64,000 nucleotides of DNA from Thermofilum sp. Its GTDB lineage: Archaea > Thermoproteota > Thermoprotei > Thermofilales > Thermofilaceae. The position numbers and the translations under genes were made by a program. Below are positions 9,954-17,537 of the stretch, in pieces. How positions within the stretch are numbered: position 1 is the first letter of the stretch; every line of letters starts with the position of its first letter. Under the pieces are notes generated by a model, which saw nothing but the letters and a program-made list of their open reading frames with translations, did no database searches and was not told the DNA's origin. Where the stretch lies: the NCBI GenBank assembly GCA_038741495.1, contig JAVYKX010000002.1, positions 124,001-188,000 of the forward strand, written 5' to 3'.

Positions 9954-10079
9954 TGGTGGGGCCGCCGGGATTTGAACCCGGGATTCGGCGGACGCGTTAG
10001 CGACGCGCCCTCCACCTGGGCCCAAGCCAGGCTTTAGGAACCGCTACAGGGCCATCCTACCAGGCTGGACAACGGCCCC
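9954..10079 (-). tRNA. tRNA-Pro (TGG) with two non-canonical introns
   Basis: Acceptor GGGGCCG/CGGCCCC with A73 and encoded CCA, and T arm CCGGG-TTCAAAT-CCCGG, are proline features. The anticodon arm CCTGG-CTTGGGC-CCAGG lies at 10015-10031 and gives anticodon TGG. Between the D arm and this stem are 22 bases where one is expected (10032-10053). Between it and the T stem are 33 where five are expected (9982-10014). Removing 21 and 28 bases leaves a normal 77-nucleotide tRNA. The second insert contains the hairpin GGCGCG-TCGCTAA-CGCGTC. Exact splice sites need bulge-helix-bulge modelling. A Ser(GCT)-like loop in that hairpin was considered and rejected. Confidence 0.72.
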
Positions 10080-10185
10080 TGAGCGTTCCTGGGGGGATCG
10101 GCTTTAACCCTTTCTGTCAAGAACTTTGCCGAGTCCCTAATAATCGCTCTATTCTTTCGGGGCTGGGGCGTGATTATAGAAAATC

Positions 10186-10809
10186 TTAGACAAATTCTAT
10201 GTTCGCATGTCTGTTTTTTAGATCCTCCTCCTCTAATCCGAGAATATTCATCAAGGCGAGTATGACGCCGTCGAAGAACAGCATTGCTGTGTCCTCGAAG
10301 AGTGTGCCTAGAGGTGCTAGCGGCTCGTATATTCCGAGTACTTGCCGAGCGAAATAGTCGCTCTCAGCGGCAATTTTCGTCCGTCCCGGTATCTTTACCA
10401 CGTGGTCGCTTATCTTGGCTAGCGGTGATTCCTCAAAAGAGGTTATAGCTACAACAGTAGCTTTGACGGTTTTCGCCGCTGAAGCCACCGAGAGAACAAC
10501 CTGTGTACTTCCTGACCCTGATACGGCTATCAGCACATCACCCTCGCCTATGGAAGGTGTTATTGTTTCACCAACCACGTAAACGTTAAACCCGAGGTGC
10601 ATGAGGCGCATCGCGAAAGCTTTCGCGACAAGGCCGCTCCTCCCAGCCCCCACAACCAGTATCTTCCTCTTATTAGCCAGCGCGGCTGTGAGAACCTTAA
10701 GGAACCTGTTTACAGGCTCAGGGTCTATCTCCTCAGCGGCACGGTGGATATAATTCGCTATACTCATCATAGACTTCTTGACGTCCTCTGCCATCCAAGC
10801 TTTCACCAC
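10186..10809 (-). CDS. hxlB: 6-phospho-3-hexuloisomerase
   Basis: 207-residue SIS-domain protein with ILVVGAGRSGLVAKAFAMRL near residue 54 and DVLIAVSGSGST near residue 90, followed by AESDYFARQVLG; these are the PHI family motifs. It interconverts hexulose-6-phosphate and fructose-6-phosphate. In archaea lacking an oxidative pentose pathway, the reversed ribulose monophosphate route supplies ribulose-5-phosphate for nucleotides. No hxlA partner is visible nearby. The gene sits between tRNA-Pro and tRNA-Arg on the same strand. Confidence 0.9.
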   Translation of the reverse strand: MVKAWMAEDVKKSMMSIANYIHRAAEEIDPEPVNRFLKVLTAALANKRKILVVGAGRSGLVAKAFAMRLMHLGFNVYVVGETITPSIGEGDVLIAVSGSGSTQVVLSVASAAKTVKATVVAITSFEESPLAKISDHVVKIPGRTKIAAESDYFARQVLGIYEPLAPLGTLFEDTAMLFFDGVILALMNILGLEEEDLKNRHANIEFV

Positions 10810-10910
10810 TATCTTCCTTGTTGTGGCGAAAAAAACTTACTGTCGAGATCCCTGCGAGTCTTCTGCAGAGCTTCGCTCGAGGTTTCCTACTTTATTTTCG
10901 CAAAGCTAAC

Positions 10911-11021
<111 letters not shown>

Positions 11022-11039
11022 CTCCACTCCCCTAATACC

Positions 11040-11056
11040 CAAAGTATAAAGCTTTA
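11040..11056. promoter_or_regulatory. divergent promoter between tRNA-Arg and the Brix gene
   Basis: The block caaagtataaagcttta is TATA-like on both strands. It lies about 20-30 bases from the tRNA-Arg 5' end at 11021 on one side and from the GTG at 11071 on the other. The spacing suggests one shared A/T element serving both directions. Confidence 0.5.
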
Positions 11057-11070
11057 CTCTCAACCGCGAG

Positions 11071-11646
11071 GTGAGGAGCGAATTGTACGAAATCGTAATC
11101 TCGACTACGAGGCATGTGACCCCGCCTGTTAGAAGGCTAGCCAGAGAGCTGAGCTACGCCTTGTGGTCAGCTAAACGGGTGAACCGCGGTGGTAGTAGTT
11201 TCAGCGAACTTATCTTGCGGGCTCGCTCGCTGGGAGCCAGAAGGCTCATCATAGTGGGAAGGGGATTGCACGGGAACCCGGGGAGGATAGTTTTCTTCGA
11301 TATTGGAGGCACGCAGACTAGGCCTCTGCTCCTTCTAAGGCTCCGAGGCGTAGCTTTCCCTGAGAAGCTTAGGAGCATTAGGAGGCCTTCAGCCCGAATT
11401 CTGGTAGTCTCCGTAGGCCGATGCTCCGAAGAGTCGGAGGGCATCGCGGAGGATATAGCCTACGCCGTTAACTCTTCGTACCTTGGCTGCCTAGACGAAA
11501 AGGATCTAAAAACGTTCAGGGAAGCGAGGGTCTTAGTGGTGGAGCACGTACTCGAGGAACATCTCGCCTACGTTTTGAAGTTTATTGATAATTCTCAAGA
11601 AATAGGATTAAAAATTCTGGTTAAATCGACAAAAGTTTATTATTGA
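11071..11646 (+). CDS. Brix-domain ribosome biogenesis protein
   Basis: 191 residues from GTG 11071. ISTTRHVTPPVRRLARELSY at the N-terminus and RLIIVGRGLHGNPGRIVFFD in the middle match the archaeal single-domain Brix/Imp4 proteins. Their eukaryotic relatives bind rRNA during subunit assembly. The pcc1 gene begins on the very next base after the stop, and this Brix-Pcc1 neighbourhood is common in archaea. Confidence 0.85.
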   Translation: MRSELYEIVISTTRHVTPPVRRLARELSYALWSAKRVNRGGSSFSELILRARSLGARRLIIVGRGLHGNPGRIVFFDIGGTQTRPLLLLRLRGVAFPEKLRSIRRPSARILVVSVGRCSEESEGIAEDIAYAVNSSYLGCLDEKDLKTFREARVLVVEHVLEEHLAYVLKFIDNSQEIGLKILVKSTKVYY

Positions 11647-12000
11647 GTGTTCGTGAAGATCGTGGTGCGGGTAATGGACACTGCGCATAAAGGATGTAAA
11701 GTTCGCGTAGAGGTAATTATCTCGAGCAGCGATTCTTCCTTTCTGGATTCTCTCTACGCTGCTTTTCTCCCGGAGTCGGGCGCTACTCCTAGGTACAGAG
11801 CAGAGATCTCTATCGCCAGAGCTCCCGAAGCTTTTCTCGTGAATCTGCTCAGCGAGGATATCTCATCGTTGAGGGCATCTCTTAACACAATCTTAAGGGC
11901 GCTGGGCGCCATTTTTTCGGTCTCGGAGAGGTATTTGCCAGCTCAGCAGGCCGCGGCGCAGGCTGAAGAAAACCGCGCCCCTCACCGCGCTGCGCAGTAG
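11647..12000 (+). CDS. pcc1: KEOPS complex subunit Pcc1
   Basis: 117 residues from a GTG abutting the Brix stop. Core features are a two-helix, three-strand pattern ending with ISSLRASLNTILRALGAIFSV, which fits the Pcc1 dimerisation helix. KEOPS installs t6A at tRNA position 37; Pcc1 binds tRNA and contacts Kae1. The last 20 residues are Ala/Gln-rich and run straight into the GC-rich decayed transposon, so the C-terminal tail may have been altered by that insertion. A second Pcc1-like gene is at 55357. Confidence 0.75.
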   Translation: MFVKIVVRVMDTAHKGCKVRVEVIISSSDSSFLDSLYAAFLPESGATPRYRAEISIARAPEAFLVNLLSEDISSLRASLNTILRALGAIFSVSERYLPAQQAAAQAEENRAPHRAAQ

Positions 12001-12009
12001 CCTCCGCGC

Positions 12010-12205
12010 GCCAACATCCAAACCCCACTCGCCGATAAACTACGCGCCTGGCTCCGCGAGCATCCGAGTGTCTTAGCGCCGAGTTTCGAGCGCCAGAGCC
12101 CCCCCTTCCCGGGACTCTGCCGGCGACGGCGCTGTGCCCGGGGGCTCCGCGCGCGGGATCGAGGGTCCACCCCCGCTACCAACCGGGAGGCCCCCCTCCG
12201 GGGAT
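12010..12205 (+). pseudogene. decayed C-terminus of a TnpB-family gene
   Basis: Reading frame +1 from 12010 gives PLADKLRAWLREHP then SVLAPSFERQSPPFPG. This aligns with TLADTLKGWLKAHP and ALARNYNNPAGPASRD in the intact TnpB at 24370-25827, and later REAPLRGCAPATGR aligns with its tail. No zinc finger or RuvC part remains, so only about the last 60 codons survive. It is followed directly by the same structured right end as the intact element. The stretch is much GC-richer than its neighbours. Confidence 0.8.
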
Positions 12206-12364
12206 GCGCCCCGGCGACGGGGCGCTGAAAAGAGAGGGTTAGGCCACCGCCGGAGAGGCGGACAGCCGACCCCATGACCCGCCCCGGCCATCCCAAGCGG
12301 AAGCCGCGGGGCGGGCCCCAGAGGCCCGCAACGGCCGAAGGGGGAGATGAACACCGGCGCGGGA
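12206..12364 (+). mobile_element. TnpB-type right end / candidate guide-RNA scaffold, copy A
   Basis: Begins with the hairpin GCGCCCC-ggcgac-GGGGCGC and continues through ATGACCCGCCCCGG, where the tnpB stop overlaps in the intact copy. A long stem CCCGCCCCG/CGGGGCGGG is closed over an unrelated loop, and the copy ends gaacaccggcgcggga. The same order occurs at 25765-25932. The stem is kept while the loop differs from the intact copy, which suggests selection for RNA structure. The promoter for the downstream KaiC-like gene starts about 15 bases after it. Confidence 0.75.
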
Positions 12365-12378
12365 CAGCACTGAGGGCA

Positions 12379-12390
12379 CCTTTTTATACG
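12379..12390 (+). promoter_or_regulatory. TATA element of the KaiC-like gene
   Basis: cctttttatacg lies about 40 bases before ATG 12426, with a purine-rich gaggt leader close to the start. Confidence 0.55.
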
Positions 12391-12425
12391 ACAAGTTTCT
12401 AAGTTATAGAAACAGAGGTCAGTGT

Positions 12426-13478
12426 ATGATTCGGCGTACATCGTGCAGAGAATGCCCACTCTACATACCCTCAAGGGCTTACTGTTTGAAGCTTAAAACC
12501 ACGGTCGAGGATCCCTTAAGTCCTCCGTGTAGAATCGCGCTGCCCGAGCCGTCTGCGACCCAGGGAGCGGCTGCGCCCGTCGCCGAGAGAGTGGCGGAGG
12601 GAGCTACAGAGATGCAGGTTAAGGCTTATCCAGAGGCCGGTCTCCCAGAGGTGGCGCTCACAGGTATCGTTGACCAGGTGAGCGCCCAGCCCACGCGAGG
12701 TCAGCAGTTTCTGCTTACTCAGAGGCTAGACCACTACGCGCCAACAGGTATTCCGGGGCTTGACGAGATACTTGGAGGTGGTTTCCTACGCGGAAAAACC
12801 TACCTCGTAGCGGGTGAGGCGGGATGCGGCAAAACTATTTTCTCCATACAGTTTCTGATTCACGGAGCGCTTATTGGCGAGCCTGGCCTGTACATTGCGA
12901 TAGATGAGCCTACTAGCCAGCTGCTAAAGGGGTTAAGGCTGTTTGGCTGGGACATTGGCGACTTGATATCCTCTAGGCGCCTCATGTTCTTAGATATGAG
13001 AACCCATTTTAGCAAAATTTACCTAAGAGACGAGAGGAAGCACATCGAGCCTAGGTATATCATAGAGCAGGTTCTCAACGCTGCGAAGAAGATAGGTGCG
13101 AGGAGGCTCGTCATCGACCCTATAGCACCGCTCGTTTATGGCGGCAAGGAAGAGGACATCCTCTATGCTAGAGAGTTTCTCCGCGAGATGGTGTTCGCGA
13201 TCGAGAAGACTGGTGAGCTGACGACGGTGATGACCAGTGAGATACCTACTGGTAGCTCTAAGCTGAGTAGGTTCGGCGTAGAAGAGTTTCTAGCTTCAGG
13301 AATAATAGTTCTGGGTATAGAGGAGATATATGGAAGCGTCGAGAGGATAATGTACATAAGGAAAGCTAGGTGGGCGCCCGTCAAGCCAAGCAAGTACATT
13401 TTCGACATTGTCAGCGGTAGGGGCATCGTTATCAGAGAGCCTCTGAGCGAGTACATAAGGAGAATAGCGAGGCGCTGA
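12426..13478 (+). CDS. KaiC-like RecA-superfamily ATPase with Cys-rich N-terminus
   Basis: 350 residues. The N-terminus carries C7, C10, C20 and C35, a spacing suitable for a metal site. A linker of about 65 residues follows, then a single KaiC/RadA-like domain: TGIPGLDEILGGGF near 107, Walker A GEAGCGKT at 130-137 and a Walker B strand in RRLVIDPIAPL. Single-domain archaeal KaiC homologues are signalling or regulatory ATPases of mostly unknown role. It is a paralogue of the 275-residue protein at 34890; both share EIPTGS..LSRFGVEEFLA. The Cys-rich extension is absent from that paralogue. Confidence 0.85.
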   Translation: MIRRTSCRECPLYIPSRAYCLKLKTTVEDPLSPPCRIALPEPSATQGAAAPVAERVAEGATEMQVKAYPEAGLPEVALTGIVDQVSAQPTRGQQFLLTQRLDHYAPTGIPGLDEILGGGFLRGKTYLVAGEAGCGKTIFSIQFLIHGALIGEPGLYIAIDEPTSQLLKGLRLFGWDIGDLISSRRLMFLDMRTHFSKIYLRDERKHIEPRYIIEQVLNAAKKIGARRLVIDPIAPLVYGGKEEDILYAREFLREMVFAIEKTGELTTVMTSEIPTGSSKLSRFGVEEFLASGIIVLGIEEIYGSVERIMYIRKARWAPVKPSKYIFDIVSGRGIVIREPLSEYIRRIARR

Positions 13479-13516
13479 GGGAAAAAGCAGCGCGTACTAG
13501 CTCTCACGGTGACTTT

Positions 13517-14365
13517 ATGAACCTTAGAAAAGTTGTAATAAGGTTTCGTGAAAAAGGAGGATCCGCAGCTGAGTGGGGCTATAAAGCTGCGAAGAAACTG
13601 GAATCCAAGGGAATAGCCGCTGTTGTGGAGTCGTCAGCAGTAGGTAGGGGGCAGAGCGCCGCCTGCGACGCCGATCTAGTGGTAGTCGTGGGGGGTGACG
13701 GAACGCTCTTAAGGCTGATCGACCTCTGCGGAGGATCACCCCCACCAGTGCTGGGATTCGCTGCCGAGAGCCTTGGATACCTGCTCCCGCATAGCGTTGA
13801 AACCCTAGAGGTAGTCCTGGAGAAAGCGATGGCTGGTGAATGTGAGGTACGGAGGGTAAGGCTCGGCGAGTACTCTTCCCAAGCGATCACCGGGTATTTT
13901 CTCAATGAGGTAGGTCTATGGGCACCTAGAGGTAAGTTGATAGAGTTTACTATGCGTGTAGGAGGATTCTTCTACAAAGCACGTAGTGATGGCGTGATTG
14001 TCTCAACCTCGGCAGGAAGCACTGCTCACGCATTATCCTACGGAGCTTCAATCATAGTTAACTTCGATGAGCCTATTCTGGAAGCTGTGTTTCCGGGAGC
14101 TCTATCTCCTCTCGTAAAGCCCTTGATTGCATATAATAAGAGCATGGAGATTCTTCTCTCTCAAAACTCTGAGACAGCTCACCTCATCGTAGATGGACGC
14201 TACGTTGCTGACCTACCCCCTGGCTCTGAGGTTAAAGTCAGCCCCTCTCAGAAGAACCTAGAGCTAGTGACTGTTGAAAGCTACGCCGTTGATCTAGCTC
14301 GTAAGCTGTACTTGAGGTTGATCGATATGGGTCGTTGGCAGGGAAGCTTGAACGTGTCCAGGTGA
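13517..14365 (+). CDS. nadK: NAD kinase
   Basis: 282 residues with the family motif GGDGT at residues 59-63 and VSTSAGSTAHALSYG near residue 170, which binds the nicotinamide nucleotide. It phosphorylates NAD to NADP using ATP or polyphosphate. It lies about 40 bases after the KaiC-like gene on the same strand and converges on the DUF2067-like gene. Confidence 0.93.
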   Translation: MNLRKVVIRFREKGGSAAEWGYKAAKKLESKGIAAVVESSAVGRGQSAACDADLVVVVGGDGTLLRLIDLCGGSPPPVLGFAAESLGYLLPHSVETLEVVLEKAMAGECEVRRVRLGEYSSQAITGYFLNEVGLWAPRGKLIEFTMRVGGFFYKARSDGVIVSTSAGSTAHALSYGASIIVNFDEPILEAVFPGALSPLVKPLIAYNKSMEILLSQNSETAHLIVDGRYVADLPPGSEVKVSPSQKNLELVTVESYAVDLARKLYLRLIDMGRWQGSLNVSR

Positions 14366-14378
14366 CATAATTCATGTT

Positions 14379-14987
14379 TTAGTAAAAATCCCTTAGTTTA
14401 TTCATAATATCTTCAGGACTGAATCTTAAGACAAGTTCACCGTTTTTACTCTCAATGAAACCAAGCTTCTGTAATAGATCGATTGCATCACTGATGGATG
14501 TGTTCATGTAGGTGGCGACCACCGCTACGAGCCTTCTCAAAGGTGCCGCTAACCTCTGTCTTGCAGCTTCTTCATACCGCTCAGAAATTTTTTCTGCAAG
14601 TTCAGCTAAGTGTTGAAATTTAGCGTTCGTCACTAGGTGGTTCCCCTCTAGCCTGGCCTCATACCCCTCGAGCCTTAAAGCATCTACTAGTGTTTGAATA
14701 GGAATCGCGACTTTAAGGTTAGATGCCGAGAGCACGGTACTTATTTCAAAGCGCTTAGGTCTGTAATCTGCACCGCTATGCAGTTCAAAGTAGATAAGCT
14801 TTATTTCCCTAACAGTTTTTCGATAATTTTCCGAAAAAGGTACAAACACTTTAACTTTATTTCCTTTAATCTCCCCCAGTATAGCACCTCTTCCCACTTT
14901 TTTGCTTAAAACTTCTATAAACTTCAAAGCTTCGGCAGAACTACCGAAGTTGAACGTCAAGACAACGCCTTTCACTGAAGTTTTCAC
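14379..14987 (-). CDS. DUF2067-like archaeal protein
   Basis: 202 residues, no transmembrane segments. The N-terminal half is alpha/beta (GVVLTFNFGSSAEALKFIEVLSKK), the middle is rich in basic residues, and the C-terminus resembles a small winged helix (ISDAIDLLQKLGFIES). It lies 3 bases after csl4, a neighbour arrangement I associate with the crenarchaeal DUF2067 family. A function in RNA decay is suggested only by this context. Family assignment is from memory of the pattern and is uncertain. Confidence 0.55.
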   Translation of the reverse strand: MKTSVKGVVLTFNFGSSAEALKFIEVLSKKVGRGAILGEIKGNKVKVFVPFSENYRKTVREIKLIYFELHSGADYRPKRFEISTVLSASNLKVAIPIQTLVDALRLEGYEARLEGNHLVTNAKFQHLAELAEKISERYEEAARQRLAAPLRRLVAVVATYMNTSISDAIDLLQKLGFIESKNGELVLRFSPEDIMNKLRDFY

Positions 14988-14990
14988 CTT

Positions 14991-15563
14991 TCAAGTGACA
15001 ATGTACTTGGAGCTCACCTTCCGCTTTGCTCTTGTTTTACAGTTAGGGCAGATCAAAGCTGGCCCTCTCTTAACTAAAGTTGAGGAACACTTGGGGCATT
15101 TCGCTAAAATAACGCCAAACTCACGTCCTTTAGTGGAAAGAGAGTAGGGAGGGCCTCCTCTCTCCACAACTACTGCTCTGACAATATCTCCGTACCCGAA
15201 AACCTCCTTGTAGAGCTTAACTCGCCACCCGCTGATTCTCGATGCTAAGATAATCCCCGTGGATTGTGCTGGCACAAACACATTTTTAGATTCATTGAAG
15301 AAAATATTTACGATCACTACTGTATCCTTAAAACCTACTACTGAAGCGTGAACTATGTCACCTTTATCCATTAAATACTTTATCTTCTTTACGGGTTTAA
15401 CTTTTAGTACTCGAGCATTCCAATCCCTTAAAAGGTAACCTAAGATCTTGGACCGCACTAAACCGCTCTCACTATGGACATAAGTGTTCTCTCCTGCTGA
15501 GAATTCTTCCTCGTAGCCCAGGTTCTCACCAGGTGTAACTACCTCAGCCATTTCCGCGCGCAA
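14991..15563 (-). CDS. csl4: exosome RNA-binding subunit Csl4
   Basis: About 190 residues; ATG at 15563 or 15551. The protein starts with VVTPGENLGYEEEF, the N-terminal Csl4 signature. A central S1 domain follows (KGDIVHASVVGFKDTVVIV), then a C-terminal zinc ribbon with CPKC and CPNC pairs. Csl4 caps the archaeal Rrp41/42 exosome ring and helps feed RNA into the chamber. It is in line with the DUF2067-like gene. Confidence 0.92.
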   Translation of the reverse strand: MRAEMAEVVTPGENLGYEEEFSAGENTYVHSESGLVRSKILGYLLRDWNARVLKVKPVKKIKYLMDKGDIVHASVVGFKDTVVIVNIFFNESKNVFVPAQSTGIILASRISGWRVKLYKEVFGYGDIVRAVVVERGGPPYSLSTKGREFGVILAKCPKCSSTLVKRGPALICPNCKTRAKRKVSSKYIVT

Positions 15564-15593
15564 AGCACTACCGCATACTCATCATTATAAATC

Positions 15594-16235
15594 CTAAGCT
15601 TCTGCCCTCGGCCTCGCCCACACTCTAATCGCGCTGACTTCGAAACAATGCCTCCTTTTCTTGTGGAAAAAGAACATCGGAGGTATGCATATGACTTCCT
15701 GAAAGAGCACCTCGCATGAAGACCCCATTTCAGTCACTTTCTTTCGCACAAAATTCTCTGTAGATCGCTTGTGGAGAGAGTAAACGACGCTAGCTAGCGT
15801 GCAAGCGGTTCTCAAGAAGAGTATGTCGAAGCCCCTCCGGTGAACCCCAAAAGGTGGGTTCTGAACCGCAGTATCGAAGGGGCGCCCCTTCCGGAAAGGT
15901 GGGCTGGAAACATCTGCTGCCAAGAAGTCGATAACCGAGTCTACTTGAAGGTCCACCGCAGCCTTTTTCGCTAGCTGAATCGGTAGCTCATCGATATCGA
16001 CCATTACCACGTAGCCAGCACCCAAGAGGGCTGCACCGATACCTAGTCTGCCCGTCCCGCAGCCGAGGTCAATGACCTTCTTCCCGGAGAGGTCCCCGTA
16101 GTGGAACTCCGCGATCCAGAGAAGAGTGGAAGCAGTAGTTGTAGGGGTTGTATACTGCTCCAGCTCTACTCTCGGCTTCGGGTGGGGAGGAATAGCGTTC
16201 AAGCAGCGCTCTAGCTGTTTCCGCTTAATGTTCAT
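15594..16235 (-). CDS. METTL5-like rRNA adenine-N6 methyltransferase
   Basis: 213 residues. The SAM motif VIDLGCGTGRLGIGAAL is at 55-71 and catalytic NPPFG at 126-130, followed by HRRGFDILFL. This matches COG2263; the human member METTL5 makes m6A in 18S rRNA. The start sits one base after the aRF1 stop, so the two translation-linked genes are probably one transcript. Confidence 0.85.
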   Translation of the reverse strand: MNIKRKQLERCLNAIPPHPKPRVELEQYTTPTTTASTLLWIAEFHYGDLSGKKVIDLGCGTGRLGIGAALLGAGYVVMVDIDELPIQLAKKAAVDLQVDSVIDFLAADVSSPPFRKGRPFDTAVQNPPFGVHRRGFDILFLRTACTLASVVYSLHKRSTENFVRKKVTEMGSSCEVLFQEVICIPPMFFFHKKRRHCFEVSAIRVWARPRAEA

Positions 16236-17477
16236 CTACGCGCTCCGTTGAAGCCGATACCTAAGAATCGCACCTATACCTCCAAAAGTTCTGAGAAGCT
16301 CTTTACCCTCGCTCGAGTTGGTTGATACGAGGATTATTTCCGTACCGTGCTTCTCCGCAAGTTCAGCGAGATCCTCTACTAGGAGTTTTTCTTCTACTAC
16401 CTGCACCTGACCACCGCATCTAGGGCATTGGAGATTGTAGCGCCCGTTCGCCGCAGGGTCCACTGTGGCCTCAAACTCGTAGCCGCACTGGGCGCAAGCA
16501 GCCTTGACCCTCACTTTCGAAACCCCCTCTGAGACAAGGAGTTTCTGAACAGCACCAGCACTTAGAGCGCCGCGCACTTCCTCCTCCCCGTACACCGCCA
16601 GCCCGGTATCTCTGGAAAGATGATAGAGAAACTCGTTGACCGCCTGCTTTTCTCGCAGGAGCTGCGAGTCCTTGAGTATTTCTCGTGCTCTCTCCAATAG
16701 CTCGTATATGCCAGCTTCCCCTCCGTAGCCGGTATCCAGGACGGCTAAAACCTTAGACTTAAGCTCGTAGTGTAGATAATCTCCCTCAGCGAACTCTTGC
16801 TTGGAGGGCCCGGGACCCCCTATGATAATTCCTCTTAACTCGTCCTTGATGGGGAGGAAGATCTTGTTCGCGTGCTCACCTATCCTTTTGTAGAACTCAT
16901 GAACCATCTGCTCTATTATGCGTTCAAACCTCCGCGCCGACTGCCCTCCAGCTCTGTGTTTTCCCGGTATTCCAGAAGTTAGCTCATCTACGACCTCCAG
17001 GAATTTCCCGCGGAGGATTCCGATAGCCGCCTCCCCTCGCTCTACTACGATCAACCCGTAGGCGTCTCTGACTCTTATCATCTCCTCTAGTATTTCCGTG
17101 TGGAACCTTGAATCGCATCTGTAAAGCCAGACTTTCAGCTTCTGAGGTGGTTCGATCAAGTGGATCTCTAGCTTCTCCCTACCAGGCACGTCACCAGCCA
17201 CGTAGCCTGCAAAAATCATTAAACCGTTAGGCGGAGTTTCACGAAAAAGTTTCAATCTATTGATTATAGCCGTCAAAGCATCGAGAACGTGATGCCGCGT
17301 AGTTCTGTCTTTGATGTTTGACGCGGTAGCATATTCCTGGTTGAGCGTGTCAAGAACCTCGGCTATAGGCCGCCCCGCTGGGATACAGACTGTTACGAGC
17401 TCCGTACCCCTACCCTCTTTTCTTTTTAGTTCTTCGACGAGTTTCTCCAGCTTTAACCGCTCGAGCTCCTCTTTCAC
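16236..17477 (-). CDS. prf1: peptide chain release factor aRF1
   Basis: I place the start at GTG 17477 (VKEELERLKLEKLVEEL), about 413 residues. An upstream GTG at 17537 would butt against pyrH and spans the A/T promoter block. The GGQ motif that triggers peptide release is at 177-179, and YRCDSRF matches YxCxxxF of stop-codon recognition. The normally invariant NIKS loop reads NIKD (residues 54-57). A zinc-ribbon-like pair CAQCG and CPRCG lies near the C-terminus. It recognises all three stop codons in archaea. Confidence 0.93.
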   Translation of the reverse strand: MKEELERLKLEKLVEELKRKEGRGTELVTVCIPAGRPIAEVLDTLNQEYATASNIKDRTTRHHVLDALTAIINRLKLFRETPPNGLMIFAGYVAGDVPGREKLEIHLIEPPQKLKVWLYRCDSRFHTEILEEMIRVRDAYGLIVVERGEAAIGILRGKFLEVVDELTSGIPGKHRAGGQSARRFERIIEQMVHEFYKRIGEHANKIFLPIKDELRGIIIGGPGPSKQEFAEGDYLHYELKSKVLAVLDTGYGGEAGIYELLERAREILKDSQLLREKQAVNEFLYHLSRDTGLAVYGEEEVRGALSAGAVQKLLVSEGVSKVRVKAACAQCGYEFEATVDPAANGRYNLQCPRCGGQVQVVEEKLLVEDLAELAEKHGTEIILVSTNSSEGKELLRTFGGIGAILRYRLQRSA

Positions 17478-17508
17478 GCGATATCCCGAGCCCCAAGCCG
17501 GAACATCA

Positions 17509-17525
17509 CATTTATTTTTTGACCC
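17509..17525. promoter_or_regulatory. shared A/T block between prf1 and pyrH
   Basis: catttattttttgaccc reads as TATA-like on both strands. It lies about 32-48 bases before GTG 17477 on the minus strand and about 13-29 bases before GTG 17538 on the plus strand. Confidence 0.5.
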
Positions 17526-17537
17526 TATAAGGGGCAC

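Noticed and set aside
9982-10014. Ser(GCT) anticodon in the loop TCGCTAA of the tRNA-Pro locus
   Set aside because: Position 33 would be C, the flanking lengths do not fit a serine tRNA, and acceptor and T arm are those of proline. It is better read as an intron hairpin.
12000-12420. Possible SRP or other large structured RNA because of high GC and hairpins
   Set aside because: The region translates to a TnpB C-terminal remnant and matches the tnpB right end; SRP domain IV motifs are absent.
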